This document shows positions 6,099 through 12,264 of a stretch of DNA of 12,264 nucleotides, piece by piece. This stretch comes from an uncultured Collinsella sp. GTDB taxonomy: Bacteria > Actinomycetota > Coriobacteriia > Coriobacteriales > Coriobacteriaceae. The stretch lies in the NCBI GenBank assembly GCA_934630385.1, contig CAKTWE010000052.1:1-12264 (forward strand), written 5' to 3'. The stretch's first letter is position 1. Each line of letters opens with the position of its first letter. The notes under the pieces were generated by a model that made no database searches, was not told where the DNA came from, and worked only from the letters and a program-made list of their open reading frames with translations. The position numbers were made by a program, and so were the translations under genes.

Positions 6099-7319
6099 CC
6101 AAAACAGCTCGAACAGAACATTTCCATCGAGCCAACCCAGGTGTGTCGGCGCTAAACGAGCGCGGGCGCGACCTGCGACGACATCTGCCGAAGTGAAGGA
6201 TCTCTCATGGGCCCCAAGCGCCTCGGGCACCCACGTGGCAAGACCCAATTCGAGTGCGCGATCGCAGGCAGCCGCGAGCTCACCCGTTGGGATGACACGC
6301 GCCGCGCGAACCAACAGGTCGGGCCCAACACCGCGCGTCATGCGACAGGCGAGCATCAGGTCTTCGGCCGCAGCTTCGCGCTGCGACAGATATTCGGCCT
6401 CGAACGCCGTCGCGGCATCGTCGCGTTGCAGCAGACGTACGCGGTGCGCATCACCTCGAGAAGACACGCCAGGAAACAGCCCGGCCAAGCGGTCGAAATC
6501 CCCAGTATCAAGCATACCGGCGGCAGAGCGACCCAGGCCCAGATAGCCCTGTCCGGTCCAATAGGCAATGTTATGGGCGCATTCATGGCCGTCGAGCGCG
6601 TAACTCGCCACTTCATACGGGTGATAACCGGCCGCACCCAGGAGCTCGCGCGCCACGTCCATGCAGGCGGCCTGAAAATCCTCATCGGGTTCGAGCGACT
6701 CGTCGCGGCACGCCATGCGATAGAGGGGCGTCCCCTCCTCGAGCGTGAGCGGGTAAACCGACACATGATGCGGAGCCGCCGCCATCACGCCATCGAGCGT
6801 GCGCTTCCAACTCACTGCGGTCTGCCCCGGAAGTCCACACATAAGGTCGCACGAAACGTCAAGCCCAGCGTCCTTGACCGTCGCGATGGCAGCGAGCGCC
6901 CGATCGGCATCGTGAATACGGCCGATGGCGGAAAGTTCGGCGTTATCGAGTGTTTGCACGCCCAGAGAGACGCGTGTGACACCAACCTTGGCAAGCGCAA
7001 CGGCTAGCTCGGCGGTCAGCGACTCGGGATTGGCCTCGCAGGTAAACTCAACGGGAGCACACCACGCACGAATACGCCGCGCCAGCACCACCAGGCGCCC
7101 CCCCGCCAGTGACGGCGTGCCGCCGCCAACATAGACGGTGCGAATCTGGTCGAGGGCCCCAGCCTTGCCAAAAGCATCGAGGCGCGCGTACAACTGCTCA
7201 AAATAGGCATCGAGCGCAGCGCCCAGCTCGCACGGAGCGAAACTGCGCGAATCAAAGTCGCAGTAGCGGCACTTTTGGGCACAGAACGGCACGTGCGCAT
7301 ACAGCGCGGTAACGGCCAC
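6087..7319 (-). CDS. hemW: Radical SAM heme chaperone HemW (formerly HemN-like coproporphyrinogen oxidase)
   Basis: A 410-residue radical SAM protein. HemW proteins bind heme and pass it to target proteins; they were often annotated as oxygen-independent coproporphyrinogen III oxidase, which they are not. The cluster motif is HVPFCAQKCRYCDF (9-22; C13, C17, C20). VGGGTPS (64-70) is the SAM-binding glycine motif, and SLGVQTLDN and YPLTLEEGTPL are typical HemN/HemW blocks. HNIAYW (249-254) matches the HNxxYW motif used to tell HemW from true HemN, and the C-terminal winged-helix-like HemN_C part is present (about 315-410). The start is GTG at 7317-7319 with GGAGG seven bases upstream, only two bases after the dusB stop, so it probably depends on lepA-dusB transcription. 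The order lepA-(dus)-hemW is widespread. Confidence 0.93.
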   Translation of the reverse strand: MAVTALYAHVPFCAQKCRYCDFDSRSFAPCELGAALDAYFEQLYARLDAFGKAGALDQIRTVYVGGGTPSLAGGRLVVLARRIRAWCAPVEFTCEANPESLTAELAVALAKVGVTRVSLGVQTLDNAELSAIGRIHDADRALAAIATVKDAGLDVSCDLMCGLPGQTAVSWKRTLDGVMAAAPHHVSVYPLTLEEGTPLYRMACRDESLEPDEDFQAACMDVARELLGAAGYHPYEVASYALDGHECAHNIAYWTGQGYLGLGRSAAGMLDTGDFDRLAGLFPGVSSRGDAHRVRLLQRDDAATAFEAEYLSQREAAAEDLMLACRMTRGVGPDLLVRAARVIPTGELAAACDRALELGLATWVPEALGAHERSFTSADVVAGRARARLAPTHLGWLDGNVLFELFWGLA

Positions 7320-7321
7320 CC

Positions 7322-8365
7322 TTACGCCTCCAGCGGATGAGGGGGCACCGATTCGCCGGCGGCAAGGGCAGCCTCGCAGGCCACCACATCGCGCTCGATC
7401 TCATCGACCAGCGCCATGAACTCCTCATACGTGGAGCAGCGCACCACCTGGGCACGCCAAGCGGCGGCATGGGGCATGCCTTTTAAGTACCAGCTTGCGT
7501 ACGTGCGGGCGCGCGACATGAGCGGCAAGAGCTCATGCGTCAGCGTAAGGTGCTCACGCAGGGCGTCCAGGCGCTCGACGGAGCTGCGCTGCGGCACCGG
7601 TATGCCATCGAACGCAAGAGCTCGAGCATCACCAAAGACCCAGGGATTACCGTAGATACCGCGTGCAATGAACACCGCGCTGGCACCCGAGTTGCGCAGA
7701 TGCTCCGCGGCATCCTCGGCGCAGAACACGTCGCCCGAACCGATCACGGGAATCTCGACGGCATCTGCGACCTCGTCGACAACCGACCAATCGGCCTGGC
7801 CGGTGTAGAGCTGCGTGGCGCAACGACCGTGCACGGCGACTGCGGCAGCCCCTGCACCCTCAAGCAACTGGGCAAATGTCGCGGCATTGCGGTCCTCGGC
7901 ATAAAAGCCCTTGCGAATCTTGACGGTCACGGGCACGTGCGCCGCACCCACCGTGGCCTCGACGATCTTCTCCGCCAGGTCAGGCGTGCGCATGAGCGCC
8001 GAGCCCTCACCCTTGGTAACGACCTTGCGGGCGGGGCATGCCATATTGATATCGATGAGCGACAGGCGATCGCCAACGCGCTCCTCGACGGCGGCAACGG
8101 CGCTCGCAAACTGATCGGGCTTAGAGCCAAAGAGCTGCACGCAAATCTGCTGCTCCTCATCGGCCGGTAGCACCAGGCGCCAGGTCTTGTTACTGGCATA
8201 GGCAAGGCCCGCCACGCTCACCATCTCGCTGTAGGCAAGGTTGGCGCCGCGGCGGCGGCACATGATGCGGTAGGCGGGGTCAGTCACACCCGCCATGGGA
8301 GCCATAAGGAACGGCTGCTCGGCATAGGCGCCCAGCAGCCGCTGACTATATTCGGAAAGCGCCAT
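7322..8365 (-). CDS. dusB: tRNA-dihydrouridine synthase (DusB-type)
   Basis: A 347-residue FMN-dependent enzyme that reduces specific uridines in tRNA to dihydrouridine. The TIM-barrel opens with PFLMAPMAGVTDPAYR (18-33). The catalytic cysteine is C110 in DINMACPARKV. FMN and substrate residues can be assigned to K149 (TVKIRKGF), H179 (VHGR) and the phosphate-binding segments GSGDVF (209-214) and ARGIYGNPW (234-242). A helical C-terminal domain follows with SWYLKGMPHAA (291-301). The ATG at 8363-8365 is four bases after the lepA stop; the ribosome-binding site is weak (TAGG within GAGTAGGTCT), suggesting coupling to lepA. DusB is the most likely subgroup for a Gram-positive single Dus, but the exact tRNA position modified cannot be read from the sequence. 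Confidence 0.92.
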   Translation of the reverse strand: MALSEYSQRLLGAYAEQPFLMAPMAGVTDPAYRIMCRRRGANLAYSEMVSVAGLAYASNKTWRLVLPADEEQQICVQLFGSKPDQFASAVAAVEERVGDRLSLIDINMACPARKVVTKGEGSALMRTPDLAEKIVEATVGAAHVPVTVKIRKGFYAEDRNAATFAQLLEGAGAAAVAVHGRCATQLYTGQADWSVVDEVADAVEIPVIGSGDVFCAEDAAEHLRNSGASAVFIARGIYGNPWVFGDARALAFDGIPVPQRSSVERLDALREHLTLTHELLPLMSRARTYASWYLKGMPHAAAWRAQVVRCSTYEEFMALVDEIERDVVACEAALAAGESVPPHPLEA

Positions 8366-8369
8366 AGAC

Positions 8370-10181
8370 CTACTCGTCCACCTTGAGGATCGCCATAAAC
8401 GCCTCCTGAGGGACCTCGACCGAGCCGATGGCCTTCATGCGCTTCTTGCCCTCTTTCTGCTTCTCGAGCAGTTTGCGCTTACGCGAAATATCGCCGCCGT
8501 AGCACTTGGCAAGCACGTCCTTGCGGCGCGCCTTGACGGTGGAGCGGGCAATGATCTTGTTGCCGATTGCACCCTGGATGGGCACCTCGAACAGCTGACG
8601 CGGGATAATCTCCTTGAGCTTGTCGCACAGGCCGCGGGCAAGACCGTAGGCCTTGTCCTTATGGACGATAAACGACAGTGCGTCCACCTCGTCGCCCGAA
8701 AGCAGGATATCGAGCTTCACAAGTTCGGATGGACGATACTCGTTGAACTCGTAGTCCAACGAGGCGTAACCCTTGGTGCGACTCTTGAGCTGGTCAAAGA
8801 AGTCCAAGATGAGTTCGGCGAGCGGCATATCAAAGCGCATCTCGACCGATTTGCTCGTGAGATGGATCATGTCGGTCGTCACGCCGCGGTGCTCGATGGC
8901 GAGCTGCATGACGGCACCCGTATACTCGGGCGGACAGATGATCTTGGCCTTGAGATACGGCTCCTCAATGCGCTCGATACGCGTGGCCTCGGGCAGGTCC
9001 TGCGGGCTGCGGACATCGATCATCTCGCCATCGGTCTTGTACACGTGATAGTCGACCGAAGGACTCGTGGCAATAAGGTCTAGGTTGAACTCGCGCTCCA
9101 GACGCTCCTTGACGACCTCCATATGCAGCAGGCCCAAGAAGCCCACGCGGAAGCCAAAGCCGAGCGCCACGGACGTCTCGGGCTCCCACACCAACGACGG
9201 GTCGTTGACATGCAGTTTATCGAGAGCGTCGCGCAGATTCTCGTAATCCTTATTGTCGATCGGGAACAGGCCCGTGTAGACCATGGGCTTGGCCTCGCGG
9301 TAGCCCGGAAGTGGCTCGGGGCAGGGATTCGACGCCCACGTGAGGGTATCGCCCACGCGCACGGCCTCGGGATCCTTCAGACCCGTGACCACGTAGCCCA
9401 CCTCGCCGACCGTCAGTGCGTCAACCGGGGTCTCGGCAGGACGTTTGACGCCCACGCCATCGACCAAAAAGTCACCCTCGGCCTGCATCATGCGCAGGGT
9501 ATCGCCCTTCTTGATGGAGCCGTCAAAGACGCGGACCGTGGCCACCACACCGCGATACTCGTCAAAGTACGAATCCAGAATGAGCGCTTTGAGCGGAGCG
9601 TTTGCATCGCCCTTAGGCGGAGAGATCAAAAAGACGATGGACTCCAGCAGATCGTGGATACCCTCGCCGGTCTTGCCCGATACGCACACGGCATCATCGG
9701 CAGGAATTGCCAGGTCGTCCTCGATCTCGGTCTTAACCTCGTCGGGATGGGCCGAGGGCAGGTCGATCTTGTTGATCGCGGGCACAATGTCCAGATTGGC
9801 GTTCATAGCGAGCGTCGCGTTGGAGACGGTCTGCGCCTCGACACCCTGGGTGGCGTCGACGACGAGCACCGCGCCCTCGCAAGCGGCCAGCGATCGCGAG
9901 ACCTCGTAGGTAAAGTCTACATGGCCCGGCGTATCGATGAGGTTGAACTGATACGTCTCGCCGTCATCGGCGTCATAGGAGACGCGGACGGCATTGGACT
10001 TGATCGTGATGCCGCGCTCGCGCTCGATATCCATGGTGTCGAGCAGCTGCGACTCCATGTCGCGCTCTTCGACGGTATGGGTGAGCTCGAGGATGCGGTC
10101 ACTGATCGTGGACTTGCCATGGTCGATGTGCGCAACGATCGAGAAGTTGCGGATGTGGGAAATGTCAATTGAAGTATTCAT
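8370..10181 (-). CDS. lepA: Elongation factor 4 (LepA) GTPase
   Basis: A full-length 603-residue LepA, a translational GTPase related to EF-G that acts on the ribosome, with proposed roles in back-translocation, initiation and 30S biogenesis. G1 is AHIDHGKS (17-24), G3 DTPGHVDF (83-90) and G4 NKID (137-140). The LepA-specific C-terminal domain is intact ([19 protein letters not shown] through [19 protein letters not shown], ending in AILKVDE). The start is ATG at 10179-10181; an upstream in-frame start would add 20 non-homologous residues lying inside the rpsT terminator. There is no clear Shine-Dalgarno sequence before the ATG; instead a TAAGAT hexamer ends seven bases upstream, compatible with a leaderless transcript. 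The gene starts a tight lepA-dusB-hemW run. Confidence 0.96.
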   Translation of the reverse strand: MNTSIDISHIRNFSIVAHIDHGKSTISDRILELTHTVEERDMESQLLDTMDIERERGITIKSNAVRVSYDADDGETYQFNLIDTPGHVDFTYEVSRSLAACEGAVLVVDATQGVEAQTVSNATLAMNANLDIVPAINKIDLPSAHPDEVKTEIEDDLAIPADDAVCVSGKTGEGIHDLLESIVFLISPPKGDANAPLKALILDSYFDEYRGVVATVRVFDGSIKKGDTLRMMQAEGDFLVDGVGVKRPAETPVDALTVGEVGYVVTGLKDPEAVRVGDTLTWASNPCPEPLPGYREAKPMVYTGLFPIDNKDYENLRDALDKLHVNDPSLVWEPETSVALGFGFRVGFLGLLHMEVVKERLEREFNLDLIATSPSVDYHVYKTDGEMIDVRSPQDLPEATRIERIEEPYLKAKIICPPEYTGAVMQLAIEHRGVTTDMIHLTSKSVEMRFDMPLAELILDFFDQLKSRTKGYASLDYEFNEYRPSELVKLDILLSGDEVDALSFIVHKDKAYGLARGLCDKLKEIIPRQLFEVPIQGAIGNKIIARSTVKARRKDVLAKCYGGDISRKRKLLEKQKEGKKRMKAIGSVEVPQEAFMAILKVDE

Positions 10182-10188
10182 GCGGACT

Positions 10189-10194
10189 ATCTTA
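10189..10194 (-). promoter_or_regulatory. Candidate -10 element of lepA (possibly leaderless)
   Basis: TAAGAT on the minus strand fits the actinobacterial TANNNT -10 pattern and ends seven bases before the lepA ATG, so transcription would begin at or next to the start codon. lepA needs a promoter here because the rpsT terminator lies directly upstream. No clear -35 is visible, which keeps confidence low. Confidence 0.45.
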
Positions 10195-10204
10195 CCCGAG
10201 CGGT

Positions 10205-10243
10205 ACAAAAAATGGAGCCTGTTCCATAAAACAGGCTCCATTT
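10205..10243 (-). terminator. Intrinsic terminator of rpsT
   Basis: A perfect inverted repeat, AAATGGAGCCTGTT (10210-10223) and its complement (10230-10243), with a six-base loop, forms a 14-bp stem with an 11-bp core. On the minus strand it is followed by a run of six T (10212-10207). It lies about 35 bases after the rpsT stop and ends about 25 bases before lepA, so it separates the two units. On the plus strand the T-run is only three, so I read it as acting for rpsT. Confidence 0.93.
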
Positions 10244-10277
10244 ATGCGCGTAATCTGTGTGGTGTGAAATTTACAAC

Positions 10278-10544
10278 TTAGGCGTTGATGCTGTTCACGA
10301 GCTTAGCAAGACCGGACTTGCGGTTGGAAGCCTGGTTCTTGTGGATAACATGCTTGGCGGCAGCCATGTCAAGACGCTTGGTGACGGTCTTGAGGGCAGC
10401 CTGGGCCTTCTCGGCGTCGCCCTCGGCGACGGCGGACTGGACGTGCTTGGTCAGCGTCTTGAGCTCGGACTTGACAGCCTTGTTACGCATGCGAGCTGCC
10501 TCATTGGTGCGGATACGCTTCTTCTGAGACTTGATGTTTGCCAC
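10278..10544 (-). CDS. rpsT: 30S ribosomal protein S20
   Basis: An 88-residue, lysine- and arginine-rich, largely helical protein that binds 16S rRNA early in 30S assembly. The N-terminus [20 protein letters not shown] and the C-terminal part [17 protein letters not shown] are diagnostic, and the length is that of the family. The start is GTG at 10542-10544 with AAAGGA nine bases upstream; an ATG further upstream in frame would fall inside the structured leader and add 23 unlikely residues. The gene has its own promoter and ends in a strong terminator, so it appears monocistronic. Its position between holA and lepA is common in Gram-positive genomes. S20 is autoregulated at translation in E. 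coli; whether this holds here is not known. Confidence 0.96.
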   Translation of the reverse strand: MANIKSQKKRIRTNEAARMRNKAVKSELKTLTKHVQSAVAEGDAEKAQAALKTVTKRLDMAAAKHVIHKNQASNRKSGLAKLVNSINA

Positions 10545-10614
10545 TTCTGGAGTTCCTTTCGAGTTCCTTGCAAAAAATGTATGACACCTCTGAGACACGG
10601 TGAGGTCATGCAAG
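10545..10614 (-). promoter_or_regulatory. Structured 5' leader of rpsT with duplicated ribosome-binding motif
   Basis: The predicted leader can fold from its 5' end. CTTGC (10614-10610) pairs with GCAAG (10571-10567), and inside it ATGAC/GTCAT (10609-10605 with 10585-10581) and CTC/GAG (10604-10602 with 10590-10588) extend the stem. A six-T run (10577-10572) follows the inner hairpin. Downstream, AAGGAACTC occurs twice, 11 bases apart (10569-10561 and 10558-10550). The proximal copy is the likely Shine-Dalgarno site; the distal copy overlaps the outer stem. This could be an autoregulatory or attenuation element; the folding was done by eye. Confidence 0.4.
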
Positions 10615-10619
10615 CGCCT

Positions 10620-10628
10620 ACTATAGCA
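10620..10628 (-). promoter_or_regulatory. rpsT promoter, extended -10
   Basis: The minus strand reads TGCTATAGT: TATAGT matches five of six bases of the bacterial -10 consensus and TG one base upstream makes it an extended -10, which can compensate for the poor -35 region. Transcription would begin near 10613, giving a leader of about 69 bases before the GTG of rpsT. Confidence 0.7.
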
Positions 10629-10677
10629 CGCTCTATCTCAAAGGGATAGAACGAATTTGCCAAAAAGGCAGGTATCA

Positions 10678-11640
10678 TCACGATTTTCTCAAGATGTTCG
10701 TAATCCAGAGCAAAAGCGCGGTCTCAGAATCGGTCGAACCCTTGAGTGCCAGCTCCACATCGACCGCGCCCTCGAGCGCAGCGACAAGCTCCGCCATAGA
10801 AAAGCGGCGCGCCCAGGCCAGATGATTCTTGACCTGCCAGGACTGGAGCTTGAGCGTTGCGGCAAGCTCGCGACCCTGCCCGCGCGCATCGAGGGCCTTG
10901 GCAACGATAAGCTCACGGATGCGTCCGCAGAGCAAGGTGTAGGTCCACACATAGCTCTTGACGGGCAGCAGATTAAAGAGCTCGAGCGATCGCCGCATAT
11001 CGCGGGCCGAGACCGCATTGAGAAAGTCCCAAGGTTGGACCTCGGCCGTGCGCACGATCCAACGCTCCACATCGGCAAGCTCAATCTGAGGCGCCTCGAC
11101 CATCTGGGCAAGCTTTACCAAGTCGTTGTCGAGCATACGGGTGTTTTCACCCGAGCGTGAGACGAGCTCCTCAGCGGCTGCCGTGGAGATGGACTTACCG
11201 TGTTGCGACGCCATCTGCTGCACGCGACGCGGCAACTCCCAGCGTTTGGTGCTCGAACAGTCGATCACTGCCTTCTTATCGATCTTGGCGATTGCCTTAT
11301 ACAAGCGCGTATTCTTAGCAAGCGAATCGGCGATGATCAGGCAGACGGTCGTGGGGCTGGGGCTCGCCAGATACTCGACAAGCGGCTCAGAGACCGCCTT
11401 GGCGAGCTTAGAGCATCCATCGAGGATTACCAGGCGAAACTCGCTGCCCATGGGAAACGTGTTGAGCGAGCCGATAATCGATTCGATATCGGGGTCTTTG
11501 GTCATGTCGCGCTCGTCGAGGTTGAACTCGACCATGCCCGACTTTTCCAGACGTGCCTTCATGCGCGAGACAGCGTGGTCACGTTTGACTCCGTCGGTAC
11601 CGACGATCAGATATGCCGGCAACAGCCCGGTTTCGGACAT
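10678..11640 (-). CDS. holA: DNA polymerase III subunit delta
   Basis: The 320-residue delta subunit of the clamp loader, which opens the beta sliding clamp during replication. Recognised from the overall pattern: the N-terminal AAA+-like domain beginning PAYLIVGTDGVKRDHAVSR (8-26) without a functional P-loop, a hydrophobic strand followed by FRLVILDGCSKLAK, the middle part containing NDLVKLAQMV, and the C-terminal collar domain (about 210-320) with QPWDFLNAVSARDM and ending in LLLWITNILRKS. The start is ATG at 11638-11640 with AGGGGAG shortly upstream; an ATG 14 codons earlier has no ribosome-binding site and lies across the predicted promoter region. It follows comEC by 78 bases, a classic comEC-holA-rpsT arrangement. 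Sequence conservation in this family is low, so context carries part of the weight. Confidence 0.93.
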   Translation of the reverse strand: MSETGLLPAYLIVGTDGVKRDHAVSRMKARLEKSGMVEFNLDERDMTKDPDIESIIGSLNTFPMGSEFRLVILDGCSKLAKAVSEPLVEYLASPSPTTVCLIIADSLAKNTRLYKAIAKIDKKAVIDCSSTKRWELPRRVQQMASQHGKSISTAAAEELVSRSGENTRMLDNDLVKLAQMVEAPQIELADVERWIVRTAEVQPWDFLNAVSARDMRRSLELFNLLPVKSYVWTYTLLCGRIRELIVAKALDARGQGRELAATLKLQSWQVKNHLAWARRFSMAELVAALEGAVDVELALKGSTDSETALLLWITNILRKS

Positions 11641-11680
11641 CGCGCTCCCCTCTCGCAAGCTCCCATATTCGTACCGTGTC

Positions 11681-11710
11681 ATTTTAGCCCAGGGTTCCCC
11701 CGCGCGCCAA
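11681..11710 (-). promoter_or_regulatory. Candidate holA promoter
   Basis: On the minus strand TTGGCG (11710-11705), an 18-base spacer and TAAAAT (11686-11681) resemble a housekeeping sigma-factor promoter (four of six and five of six consensus bases). Transcription would start near 11674, some 33 bases before the holA ATG. The -35 begins just after the comEC stop, so holA need not rely on comEC transcription. Confidence 0.6.
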
Positions 11711-11736
11711 CGATGCCATCACGACCGCTGGCATCG
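11711..11736 (-). other. Inverted repeat over the end of comEC
   Basis: CGATGCCA (11711-11718) and TGGCATCG (11729-11736) form a perfect 8-bp stem with a 10-base loop that includes the comEC stop codon. It lacks a following T-run and is next to the -35 of the candidate holA promoter. It could slow transcription, protect the mRNA 3' end or be incidental. Confidence 0.35.
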
Positions 11737-12264
11737 CATCGTAAAGCCCTTCGCGGTCGGCGTGATGGTGATATCACCGTGTTCGATGGTGCACGCAAAG
11801 GACCCACCGGCCGCTCGAACCGCATCCACGCACTCGTCGCTGGGATGACCATATCGATTTCCTTCGCCGGCGCTTGCAATGGAAAGCTCGGGTTGCAAGA
11901 TACCAAGCAGGTTGCCGTCAACCGAGACCTTCGAGCCGTGATGCCCTAACTTAAGCACATCGATATCCCCCACCTCCTGCACAAACTCACGTTCCTGGTC
12001 AAGCTCGGCATCGCCGGTCAGCAGCATACGCAAGCGCTTTCCTTCCTGCGCAAAGGTTAGCAGCAAGACAAGCGAGTCCTCGTTCCCCTCTCCATCCACA
12101 GAATCGAACGGCCACATCACGCGGGCGCGAAACGCACCGATGTCGAGGGTATCTCCCCGCCTCACCTGGCGATATGAAACGCCGGGGCGGTTTAGAACCT
12201 GCGGGGGCGCATCCTCGATCGCGTCGGCCGCCACGGCTATGGTCCCAACCGAAAACTGTTCCAG
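11719..12264 (-). CDS. comEC: ComEC C-terminal metallo-beta-lactamase-fold domain (5' end outside window)
   Basis: Only the last 181 residues are present; the membrane channel (Competence domain) lies upstream of the window. ComEC forms the pore for single-stranded DNA during transformation; the C-terminal domain has a beta-lactamase fold and may degrade the non-transported strand. Visible family motifs are LLTGDAELDQER, the metal-site-like DVLKLGHHGSKVS, the SIASAGEGNRYGHPSDE block, and the closing strand HGDITITPTAKG. The residues before the first internal GTG (LEQFSVGTIAV) fit the reading frame through the window edge, so the gene is cut by the window rather than starting here. Whether the organism is transformable cannot be told from this fragment. 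Confidence 0.92.
   Translation of the reverse strand: MEQFSVGTIAVAADAIEDAPPQVLNRPGVSYRQVRRGDTLDIGAFRARVMWPFDSVDGEGNEDSLVLLLTFAQEGKRLRMLLTGDAELDQEREFVQEVGDIDVLKLGHHGSKVSVDGNLLGILQPELSIASAGEGNRYGHPSDECVDAVRAAGGSFACTIEHGDITITPTAKGFTMRCQRS

Noticed and set aside
6087..7319. True oxygen-independent coproporphyrinogen oxidase HemN
   Set aside because: The HNxxYW motif, the N-terminus starting near the cluster cysteines and the lepA neighbourhood indicate HemW.
9123..10172. Long plus-strand open frames opposite lepA and also opposite dnaJ, hemW, dusB and holA
   Set aside because: They mirror conserved genes on the minus strand, have no recognisable family motifs, and are expected in GC-rich coding DNA. 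No plus-strand gene is supported.
10182..10241. Longer lepA start 20 codons upstream
   Set aside because: The added residues would be encoded by the rpsT terminator hairpin and match nothing in LepA.
10656..10677. Terminator after holA
   Set aside because: Only a four-pair TGCC/GGCA stem with a five-T loop is visible and no T-run follows it on the minus strand.

Overview
The window looks like ordinary chromosomal housekeeping DNA from a fairly GC-rich Gram-positive bacterium. Protein style and gene order (comEC-holA-rpsT-lepA-dusB-hemW-dnaJ-dnaJ-mtaB-phoH-ybeY-dgkA-era) suggest an actinobacterium of the class Coriobacteriia, perhaps Collinsella or a relative. That placement is an inference from gene order, composition and remembered protein character, not from a database search. 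All 13 genes lie on the minus strand. I see no tRNA, rRNA, CRISPR array, insertion sequence or prophage gene. No gene-free stretch exceeds about 135 bases.

Layout in the direction of transcription (high to low coordinates). First come the end of comEC (DNA uptake channel, C-terminal beta-lactamase-fold domain) and holA (clamp-loader delta subunit), which has a good candidate promoter over the comEC stop. Next is rpsT (protein S20), an apparently separate transcription unit with an extended -10 promoter, a structured leader and a strong intrinsic terminator. Then follow lepA-dusB-hemW, separated by only 4 and 2 bases, with lepA perhaps read from a leaderless mRNA. Then come two dnaJ paralogues in a row. 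The second heads a compact run dnaJ-mtaB-phoH-ybeY-dgkA-era, in which genes overlap or are separated by 9 to 12 bases and the Shine-Dalgarno site often lies on or in the preceding stop codon.

Functionally most of the window serves translation and RNA: S20, the elongation factor LepA, tRNA dihydrouridylation (DusB), tRNA t6A methylthiolation (MtaB), the YbeY endoribonuclease with its usual partner PhoH, and the 16S/30S assembly GTPase Era. Chaperone (DnaJ), lipid-carrier recycling (DgkA/UdpK), heme trafficking (HemW), replication (HolA) and DNA uptake (ComEC) genes are interleaved, as is common for this conserved neighbourhood.

The most unusual item is the upstream dnaJ paralogue (4925-6028). 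It has an intact J domain and four zinc-finger repeats, but partway into the substrate-binding region it changes into a strongly hydrophobic tail with about three predicted membrane segments. It looks like a membrane-anchored DnaJ and sits where many related loci carry hrcA. Other points of interest are an acidic N-terminal extension of about 58 residues on Era, an identical 12-mer next to -10-like hexamers upstream of lepA and of this dnaJ, and a foldable leader with a duplicated ribosome-binding motif before rpsT.
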